Part shown: positions 6,952-11,928 of the stretch, piece by piece
Numbering within the stretch: position 1 is the first letter of the stretch
How the letters are laid out: each line of letters begins with the position of its first letter
Assembly: GCA_002469605.1 (NCBI GenBank)
Contig: DKMV01000127.1
Span: 5,336 to 17,263, forward strand
Origin: Leclercia sp. UBA7405
GTDB taxonomy: Bacteria > Pseudomonadota > Gammaproteobacteria > Enterobacterales > Enterobacteriaceae
Reading direction: 5' to 3'
Length of the DNA stretch: 11,928 nt
Program-made: the position numbers and the translations under genes
The notes under the pieces: model-generated
Told to the model about the DNA's origin: nothing
What the model saw: the letters and a program-made list of their open reading frames with translations, nothing else
The model's database searches: none

Positions 6952-8421
6952 TTACACCGGGCCGATGGCGTAGCGGTAGCCCGTGCCCGCCGGCACAAAC
7001 TCCAGCCGGTGGGTGATGCAGGCCGGGGCATCTTCCGCATGGTGTGAGACGAACAGCAGCTGGGTTTCACCCTCGCTGATAAGAATATCCACGAAGCGGC
7101 GGATCAGCTGGCGGTTGAGCGGATCCAGCCCCTGTAAGGGTTCATCGAGGATCAGCAGGGTGGGGTGCTTCACCAGCGCGCGCGCAATTAATGCCAGCCG
7201 CTGCTGCCCCCAGGAGAGGCTGCTGAAGGGGGCATCCGCCACGCGCTTATCCATACCCAGTATATCGAGCCAGGCCTGGGCCAGCTTGTGCTGCCTATCG
7301 GAAACCGCCTGGTAGATGCCGATAGAGTCAAAATAGCCCGACAAAATAACATTGCGCACTGTGGTGCTGACCCGGTAATCCAGATGCAGGCTGCTGCTGA
7401 CGTAGCCGATATGTTTTTTGATATCCCAGATGGTCTCTCCGCTACCCCGGCGGCGGCCAAAGAGCGTCAGATCGTTGCTGTAGCCCTGGGGGTGGTCGCC
7501 GGTGATAAGGCTAAGCAGGGTCGATTTACCGGCGCCGTTGGGGCCAACGATCTGCCAGTGCTCGCCCGGGTTCACCGTCCAGCTTAAATCATCAAGGATT
7601 GGGCGATCGTTATAAGAGACCACCCCGTGGTTCAGCACAATGCGCGGCGTGTCGGCGGCCAGCCCTTGGCGCTCGGCGGGCGCATCCGGCTCGGGAAGCG
7701 CCACGCCGCTGAGGTTTTCGCTGTGCGCCAGTTGGGCGATGAGCGCCTGCTGCAACAGGGTGTTTTTTGCGCCGGCGTCGGTGAGGGTGCAGTCCGCCAG
7801 CACGCCCGCAAATTGCACGAATTCCGGGATTTCGTCAAAGCGGTTGAGCACCAGCACAAGGGTTAAGCCCTGCTGATTCAGCGAGGCGAGCAGGGCGGCC
7901 AGCTGCCCGCGCGATTGCACGTCCAGCCCGTCGAAAGGCTCGTCCAGGATCAGCAGATCCGGCTCGGCCATAAGCGCCTGGCAGAGCAGGGTTTTGCGGG
8001 TTTCCCCGGTGGAGAGGTATTTAAAGCGGCGATCCAGCAGGCCGGTGATGCCAAACTGTTCCGCCAGCAGGCGGCAGCGGGCGTCGTCGGCGATCTCATC
8101 CTGAATGATCTCCGCCGTAGTGCGGCCGGTGTCCTCTTCGCCAGGGCTCAGCAGGTCGGTGTTGTTGCGCTGCCACTCGTCGCTGACCAGCTTTTGTAAC
8201 TGCTCGAACGAGAGGCGGGTCGGGCGGGTAAAGGTGCAGCGGCGCTCGCCCTTCAGCAGGGGTAACTCACCGGCGAGGGCCCGCGCCAGGGCCGATTTAC
8301 CGCTGCCGTTACTGCCGACGAACGCCCAGCTTTCGCCGGCGGTCAGGGTGAAATCGTTCAGTGAGAGCGTGCGGGTATCGCTAAGACGAAACGTGCCTTG
8401 CGATATTTGCAATGATGACAT
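6952..8421 (-). CDS. modF: Duplicated ABC ATPase ModF
   Basis: A cytoplasmic protein with two ABC ATPase domains in tandem and no membrane domain. It is encoded with the molybdate regulator ModE; its exact job in molybdenum metabolism is unsettled. Domain 1 has Walker A GSNGSGKS (36-43), signature LSTGE (136-140) and Walker B LLILDEPFDGLD (156-167). Domain 2 has Walker A GPNGAGKS (293-300), signature LSWGQ (402-406), Walker B LLILDEP (422-428) and H-loop SHH (459-461). At the matching place in domain 1 the sequence is LNRFDEIP, without the H-loop histidine. I chose ATG 8421 (489 residues, MSSLQISQGTF, as in E. coli); upstream in-frame ATGs at 8433 and 8445 lack homology and a ribosome-binding site. 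The C-terminus YRYAIGPV differs from what I recall for E. coli. The 66-nt gap after modE contains a small inverted repeat, AAGCCT/AGGCTT. Confidence 0.94.
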   Translation of the reverse strand: MSSLQISQGTFRLSDTRTLSLNDFTLTAGESWAFVGSNGSGKSALARALAGELPLLKGERRCTFTRPTRLSFEQLQKLVSDEWQRNNTDLLSPGEEDTGRTTAEIIQDEIADDARCRLLAEQFGITGLLDRRFKYLSTGETRKTLLCQALMAEPDLLILDEPFDGLDVQSRGQLAALLASLNQQGLTLVLVLNRFDEIPEFVQFAGVLADCTLTDAGAKNTLLQQALIAQLAHSENLSGVALPEPDAPAERQGLAADTPRIVLNHGVVSYNDRPILDDLSWTVNPGEHWQIVGPNGAGKSTLLSLITGDHPQGYSNDLTLFGRRRGSGETIWDIKKHIGYVSSSLHLDYRVSTTVRNVILSGYFDSIGIYQAVSDRQHKLAQAWLDILGMDKRVADAPFSSLSWGQQRLALIARALVKHPTLLILDEPLQGLDPLNRQLIRRFVDILISEGETQLLFVSHHAEDAPACITHRLEFVPAGTGYRYAIGPV

Positions 8422-8487
8422 GTGATATCCCATTTTTTGCAGCATAAGCCTCAGGGATACCCACTGGCGCAGGCTTTGTCAATGCGC

Positions 8488-9276
8488 TTAGCACAAGGTA
8501 GCGATAATCGCCCGGTCCGCATTAAAATATGCGGTGACCTCAGCACCTTCTTCTAAACCCTCCATCTGCGCCAGCGGCAGGGTGGCGCAAAGCGTCTGGC
8601 CGTCGGGCAGGGACATTAATACTTCGCACTGGGCGTCGCCGCGATCGATATGGCTGATAACCCCCGGCAGCTGGTTATCGGCCTCTTTTGCCTGCGCCGG
8701 GTCGCGGGTGATATTGACCCAGGGCGCCTTAAGCAGCACCAGCACCTCTTTGCCCTCGTCCAGCCCCAGCCGCTCGCCGCTGCGGGCGGTGAGCGCCACT
8801 TTCAGACGGGTTTCCCCATCCGCCAGTAACACCTCCACGTGCTGCTGCACCTGCTGGTGGTCGCGGGCGGTAACGGTGCCGAACCACTGGTTGCGGGCGC
8901 TGGTTTGCAGGGAGAAACGCGAGATAGCGGCCAGCAGGCTGTCCAGGGGGAGCGCATCGTCATCGCTTAATACATTGAAGGCTTTTTGCTGGATCTGCCC
9001 CAGCAGGTCGTAAAGCTGGATCAGGCGCTGGCCATAGCGGGTGATCAGCGCGCCGCCGCCCCCTTTGCCGCCGGTGGCGCGTTCCACCAGAAGCTGTTCG
9101 CTCAGCGTATTCATCTCGTTGATAGCATCCCAGGCGCTCTTGTAGCTGATCCCGGCGTTCTTTGCCCCCTGGCTAATTGAGCCGGTTTGCTCTATCTGTT
9201 TAAGCAGAGCAATACGGCGCGGATCGGCAAAGAGTTTTTGCTGGAGACGAAGGGTAAGAAGAATTTCAGCCTGCAT
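8488..9276 (-). CDS. modE: Molybdate-responsive transcriptional regulator ModE
   Basis: ModE binds molybdate, then DNA, repressing modABC and activating some molybdoenzyme genes. The 262 residues equal E. coli ModE. The N-terminal half is a LysR-like winged helix: ISQGAKNAGISYKSAWDAIN (34-53) is the helix-turn-helix, and the glycine-rich TGGKGGGG (68-75) forms the wing. The C-terminal half is a di-Mop molybdate-binding domain with TSARNQWFG (125-133), including S126 and R128, and K183 in LLKAPW. The ATG at 9276 has an AGGA ribosome-binding site. modF follows 66 nt downstream in the same direction, and acrZ diverges 127 nt upstream. A ModE operator is present in front of modA but not in front of modE, so I see no sign of autoregulation. 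Confidence 0.97.
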   Translation of the reverse strand: MQAEILLTLRLQQKLFADPRRIALLKQIEQTGSISQGAKNAGISYKSAWDAINEMNTLSEQLLVERATGGKGGGGALITRYGQRLIQLYDLLGQIQQKAFNVLSDDDALPLDSLLAAISRFSLQTSARNQWFGTVTARDHQQVQQHVEVLLADGETRLKVALTARSGERLGLDEGKEVLVLLKAPWVNITRDPAQAKEADNQLPGVISHIDRGDAQCEVLMSLPDGQTLCATLPLAQMEGLEEGAEVTAYFNADRAIIATLC

Positions 9277-9332
9277 AACAGTGTCCTGGCAAAAGGACTA
9301 TTGTGACGGAATTAAAAGGACGCGCAAACTCT

Positions 9333-9352
9333 ACCGCACAAAAGGGGATGTA
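9333..9352 (+). promoter_or_regulatory. Candidate MarA/SoxS/Rob box upstream of acrZ
   Basis: ACCGCACAAA (9333-9342) fits the first half of the marbox consensus AYnGCACnnW exactly; the second half (RYYAAAY) is poorly kept. It overlaps the expected -35 position of the acrZ promoter, the class II activator position. In E. coli, acrZ is induced by MarA, SoxS and Rob, which is the main support for the call. Confidence 0.4.
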
Positions 9353-9369
9353 TTTCTCGCTTTTAGGGT

Positions 9370-9375
9370 TAGAAT
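9370..9375 (+). promoter_or_regulatory. Predicted -10 element for acrZ
   Basis: TAGAAT matches the -10 consensus at five of six bases and lies 28 nt upstream of the acrZ start codon. There is no recognisable -35 hexamer at 16-18 bp, consistent with a promoter that needs an activator. Confidence 0.5.
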
Positions 9376-9403
9376 AAGGCGTTCACAATGACTGGAGAAA
9401 GCC

Positions 9404-9553
9404 ATGTTAGAGTTGTTGAAAAGTCTGGTATTCGCCGTGATCATGGTACCAGTGGTGATGGCGGTCATCCTCGGTGCTATCTACGGTCTGGGTGAAGTGT
9501 TTAACCTGTTTTCGAACGTTGGACACAGAAAGCAGCCTAAAAAGCAGCATTGA
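9404..9553 (+). CDS. acrZ: AcrAB-TolC accessory membrane peptide AcrZ (formerly YbhT)
   Basis: A 49-residue inner-membrane protein that binds AcrB and widens the set of drugs exported by the AcrAB-TolC pump. Translation gives [20 protein letters not shown] at the N-terminus, a single hydrophobic helix (about residues 8-28) with the mid-helix proline at position 16, then [14 protein letters not shown] and a short, basic, polar tail ending KKQH. The length equals that of E. coli AcrZ, and the first 20 residues are, as I recall, the same. The ribosome-binding site is GGAG, 6 nt before the ATG. It is monocistronic, diverges from modE, and is followed 8 nt later by its own terminator. Its tail is more basic than E. 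coli's (KKDQPGQNH there). Because it is so short it is easily missed by gene callers. Confidence 0.95.
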   Translation: MLELLKSLVFAVIMVPVVMAVILGAIYGLGEVFNLFSNVGHRKQPKKQH

Positions 9554-9561
9554 TTCCCGTA

Positions 9562-9588
9562 AAAACGCCCGGCTTGTCCGGGCGTTTT
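9562..9588 (+). terminator. Intrinsic terminator after acrZ
   Basis: An 11-bp perfect stem pairs 9562-9572 with 9578-9588, with the core CGCCCGG/CCGGGCG, around a 5-base loop and ending in TTTT. It separates acrZ from the modABC promoter. The A-tract on the left would allow weak action in the other direction. Confidence 0.88.
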
Positions 9589-9668
9589 GCTCTCAAGTTT
9601 ACCCCTCTCTCGCCGATATTATTTTCGGTATCAATTGACTTCACTCATTAATCGGTAAGATTTAGCGC

Positions 9669-9697
9669 TGGGCAAAGCCTGGGGATATCGTTATATT
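9669..9697 (+). promoter_or_regulatory. modABC promoter
   Basis: A -35-like TGGGCA (9669-9674, four of six matches) lies 17 bp from -10 TATATT (9692-9697, five of six), predicting a start near 9704 inside the ModE operator. This agrees with the E. coli layout, where ModE covers both the -10 region and the start site. An upstream TTGACT (9635-9640) has no properly spaced -10 box. Confidence 0.6.
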
Positions 9698-9713
9698 TCT
9701 GCGTATATAACGA
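9688..9713. promoter_or_regulatory. ModE operator of modABC
   Basis: A perfect dyad with 9-bp arms, TCGTTATAT (9688-9696) and ATATAACGA (9705-9713), separated by 8 bp. This is the ModE box pattern (CGTTATAT...ATATAACG), here with both halves exactly complementary. It overlaps the predicted -10 box and start site, so molybdate-bound ModE should block transcription when molybdate is plentiful. Confidence 0.93.
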
Positions 9714-9731
9714 CACTCAAAGGAGTTACAG

Positions 9732-10508
9732 ATGGCACGTACAGGCTTACGGATTTTCGCAGGGGCAGTCCTGGCGCTTTCGCTTAGTGCAAACGCGCTG
9801 GCAGATGAGAGCAAAATTACCGTTTTTGCGGCGGCCTCGCTGACTAATGCGATGCAGGATATCGCGGCGCAGTACAAGAAAGAGAAAAACGTTGAGGTGA
9901 TCTCCTCCTTCGCCTCCTCCTCAACGCTGGCGCGCCAGATAGAGGCGGGTGCGCCTGCGGATCTCTTTATCTCTGCGGATCAGAAGTGGATGGACTACGC
10001 GGCAGAGAAGAAATCTATTGATACCGCCAGCCGCGAAACGCTGCTCGGCAATAGCCTGGTGGTTGTGGCGCCAAAAGCCAGCGCCCAGGGCGAGATCGCC
10101 ATTAACAAAGAGACCAACTGGACCAGCCTGTTACAGGGCGGCCGCCTGGCGGTGGGCGATCCTGACCATGTTCCGGCAGGTATCTACGCCAAAGAGGCGC
10201 TGCAGAAGTTAGGGGCCTGGGAGACGCTGTCGCCGAAGCTGGCGCCTGCTGAAGATGTCCGCGGCGCGCTGGCGCTGGTGGAGCGCAACGAAGCGCCGCT
10301 GGGCATTGTCTACGGCTCTGACGCCGTAGCCGGTAAAGGCGTTAAAGTGGTTGGCACCTTCCCGGAAGATTCGCACAAAAAAGTGGAATACCCGGTCGCC
10401 ATCATTGATGGACATAAAAACGCGACGGTCAGCGCCTTTTACGACTACCTGAAAGGACCGCAGGCGTCGGCAATCTTTAAACGTTACGGATTTACGACTC
10501 ACGAATGA
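9732..10508 (+). CDS. modA: Molybdate-binding periplasmic protein ModA
   Basis: The periplasmic receptor of the ModABC importer, binding molybdate and tungstate. At 258 residues it is one longer than E. coli ModA. A Sec signal peptide (residues 1-24) has a basic start MARTGLR, a hydrophobic core and a signal peptidase I site NALA/DES. The oxyanion ligands known from the E. coli structure are all present: S36 (in FAAASLTNA), S63 (in FASSSTLA), A149 (HVPAGIY), V176 (AEDVRGA) and Y194 (GIVYGSD), which correspond to mature residues 12, 39, 125, 152 and 170. The AAGGAG ribosome-binding site lies 6 nt before the ATG. The stop codon overlaps the modB start as ATGA. It is the first gene of modABC, under the ModE operator. 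Confidence 0.98.
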   Translation: MARTGLRIFAGAVLALSLSANALADESKITVFAAASLTNAMQDIAAQYKKEKNVEVISSFASSSTLARQIEAGAPADLFISADQKWMDYAAEKKSIDTASRETLLGNSLVVVAPKASAQGEIAINKETNWTSLLQGGRLAVGDPDHVPAGIYAKEALQKLGAWETLSPKLAPAEDVRGALALVERNEAPLGIVYGSDAVAGKGVKVVGTFPEDSHKKVEYPVAIIDGHKNATVSAFYDYLKGPQASAIFKRYGFTTHE

Positions 10509-11194
10509 TATTGACCGATCCCGAATGGCAGGCCGTGCTGCTGAGCCTTAAAGTCTCCTCCCTCGCGGTTGCGTTTAGTTTGCCCTTTGGGATCTTCTTT
10601 GCCTGGCTGCTGGTGCGTTGCACCTTTCCGGGCAAGGCCCTGCTCGACAGCCTGCTCCATCTGCCGCTGGTATTGCCGCCGGTGGTGGTGGGCTATTTGC
10701 TGCTGATCGCCATGGGTCGGCGCGGCATTATTGGCGAATGGTTATATGACTGGTTTGGCCTGACCTTCGCCTTCAGCTGGCGCGGGGCGGTGCTGGCGGC
10801 GGCGGTGATGGCCTTCCCGCTGATGGTGCGCGCTATCCGCCTGGCGCTGGAAGGGGTCGACCTTAAGCTTGAGCAGGCTGCCCGCACGCTGGGCGCTGGC
10901 CGCTGGCGCGTCTTTTTCACCATCACGCTGCCCTTAACCCTGCCCGGAATTATTGCCGGGACCGTGCTGGCCTTCGCCCGTTCGCTGGGCGAGTTTGGCG
11001 CCACCATCACCTTTGTTTCTAATATTCCAGGTGAAACCCGCACCATTCCCTCGGCCATGTATACCCTGATTCAGACCCCGGGTGGCGAAGGGGCCGCCGC
11101 GCGCCTCTGTATTATCTCCATTGTGCTGGCGATGGTCTCCCTGCTGGTGTCGGAATGGCTGGCGCGCCTGAGCCGTAAACGGATGGGGAACTGA
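10505..11194 (+). CDS. modB: Molybdate ABC transporter permease ModB
   Basis: The inner-membrane channel of the molybdate importer, working as a dimer with ModC ATPases on the inside and ModA outside. The 229 residues equal E. coli ModB. Hydrophobic segments lie near 11-37, 52-70, 88-112, 146-160 and 201-216, fitting about five membrane helices. The EAA loop that contacts the ATPase is at 123-143 ([21 protein letters not shown]). The conserved [11 protein letters not shown] motif is at 160-170. The gene overlaps modA by 4 bp (ATGA) and is followed by modC after 2 nt, so translation of the three is probably coupled. Confidence 0.97.
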   Translation: MILTDPEWQAVLLSLKVSSLAVAFSLPFGIFFAWLLVRCTFPGKALLDSLLHLPLVLPPVVVGYLLLIAMGRRGIIGEWLYDWFGLTFAFSWRGAVLAAAVMAFPLMVRAIRLALEGVDLKLEQAARTLGAGRWRVFFTITLPLTLPGIIAGTVLAFARSLGEFGATITFVSNIPGETRTIPSAMYTLIQTPGGEGAAARLCIISIVLAMVSLLVSEWLARLSRKRMGN

Positions 11195-11196
11195 AG

Positions 11197-11928
11197 ATGC
11201 TGGAACTTAACTTTAGCCAGACCCTGGGCAGCCACTGCCTGACCATCAACGAAACCTTGCCCGCCAGCGGCATTACCGCCATTTTTGGCGTTTCGGGTGC
11301 CGGAAAAACGTCGCTGATCAACGCCATCAGCGGACTCACCCGTCCGCAAAGCGGGCGCATCGTCCTCAACGATCGCGTATTAAACGATGCGGAAAAGCGC
11401 ATCTGCCTGGCGCCGGAAAAACGGCGCATTGGCTATGTCTTCCAGGACGCGCGCCTGTTTCCGCACTACAAGGTCCGGGGAAACCTGCGCTACGGCATGG
11501 CAAAAAGCATGGCGGGACAGTTCGACAAGCTGGTCTCCCTGTTAGGGATTGAGCCGCTGCTCGATCGCCTGCCGTCGTCCCTGTCGGGAGGAGAGAAGCA
11601 GCGGGTCGCCATCGGCCGTGCGCTGCTCACCGCACCCGAACTGCTGCTGCTGGATGAACCCCTGGCCTCTCTCGACATCCCCCGCAAGCGGGAGCTGTTG
11701 CCCTATCTGCAGCGGCTGGCGCGGGAGATTAATATCCCCATGCTCTACGTCAGCCACTCGCTGGATGAGATCCTTCATCTTGCCGATAAAGTGCTGGTGC
11801 TGGAGAACGGCAGCGTAAAAGCTTTTGGCAACCTGGAAGAGGTGTGGGGAAGCAGCGTGATGCACCCCTGGCTGCCTCAGGAGCAGCAGAGCAGCATTCT
11901 GAAGGTCAGCGTGCTGGAGCACCATCCG
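11197..11928 (+). CDS. modC: Molybdate ABC transporter ATPase ModC (3' end beyond window)
   Basis: The ATPase that powers molybdate import. The frame is open from ATG 11197 to the window edge, giving 244 of roughly 350 expected residues. Visible motifs are Walker A GVSGAGKT (31-38), Q-loop Q83 (in [11 protein letters not shown]), signature LSGGEKQR (129-136), Walker B LLLLDEP (149-155), D-loop SLD (158-160) and H-loop H187 (in VSHSLDE). The C-terminal TOBE/Mop-type regulatory domain of ModC is only beginning or still absent at the cut. The start lies 2 nt after the modB stop. The truncation is the window limit, not a mutation. Confidence 0.96.
   Translation, partial: MLELNFSQTLGSHCLTINETLPASGITAIFGVSGAGKTSLINAISGLTRPQSGRIVLNDRVLNDAEKRICLAPEKRRIGYVFQDARLFPHYKVRGNLRYGMAKSMAGQFDKLVSLLGIEPLLDRLPSSLSGGEKQRVAIGRALLTAPELLLLDEPLASLDIPRKRELLPYLQRLAREINIPMLYVSHSLDEILHLADKVLVLENGSVKAFGNLEEVWGSSVMHPWLPQEQQSSILKVSVLEHHP

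Noticed and set aside
8422..8445. Upstream starts for modF at 8433 and 8445
   Set aside because: They have no ribosome-binding site, and the family N-terminus is MSSLQI, which begins at 8421.
8446..8476. Possible attenuator hairpin between modE and modF (AAGCCT with AGGCTT)
   Set aside because: The stem is only 6 bp around a 19-base loop with no U-tract, so it is not a convincing terminator or attenuator.
11112..11429. Open frames antisense to modB-modC
   Set aside because: The plus-strand frame from 11197 carries complete ABC ATPase motifs. The antisense frames are low-complexity shadows.
1..11928. A novel system, mobile island, CRISPR array or RNA gene
   Set aside because: Every gene belongs to a well-known core family in the conserved aroG-gpmA-gal-mod order. 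No integrase, transposase, direct-repeat array, tRNA or rRNA sequence was seen.

Overview
The window is a stretch of core chromosome from a gamma-proteobacterium of the family Enterobacteriaceae. The proteins are close to their E. coli K-12 counterparts as I remember them, often differing only by scattered substitutions, but the noncoding DNA and codon choice differ. The coding DNA is moderately GC-rich. An Enterobacter, Leclercia, Lelliottia or similar relative fits; I cannot fix the genus from this window. Gene order matches the E. coli gal-mod region: (ybgS) aroG | gpmA | galM galK galT galE | modF modE | acrZ | modA modB modC.

Bases 1-295 are a divergent intergenic region. The first few bases are probably the start of a leftward gene (ybgS by synteny). 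The rest carries an aroG promoter and several inverted repeats. aroG (rightward, Phe-sensitive DAHP synthase) converges on gpmA (leftward, glycolytic phosphoglycerate mutase), and the two share a bidirectional terminator. The gene-free stretch at 2164-2489 holds, from gpmA outward, an 88-bp imperfect palindrome in the gpmA leader, a Fur-box/promoter overlap, a 10-bp inverted-repeat pair, and the galM terminator.

The leftward galETKM operon (6747 down to 2490) encodes the whole Leloir pathway: mutarotase, galactokinase, uridylyltransferase and UDP-glucose 4-epimerase. Its control region keeps the E. coli geometry: a CRP site centred at -41.5, an external galactose operator at -60.5 and an internal operator inside galE at +53.5. 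This implies GalR/GalS looping and dual promoters.

The molybdate locus follows. modE-modF run leftward (ModE regulator and a double-ATPase ABC protein). acrZ, a 49-residue membrane peptide that modulates the AcrB drug pump, is divergent from modE. modABC (rightward) is the high-affinity molybdate ABC importer, fronted by a near-ideal ModE operator over its promoter. modC is cut by the window end.

I found no mobile gene cargo, CRISPR array, tRNA/rRNA or defence module, and no undescribed system. The features most worth a second look are noncoding: the palindromic element in the gpmA leader, the apparently half-lost TyrR box at aroG, and unexplained inverted repeats upstream of aroG and gpmA.
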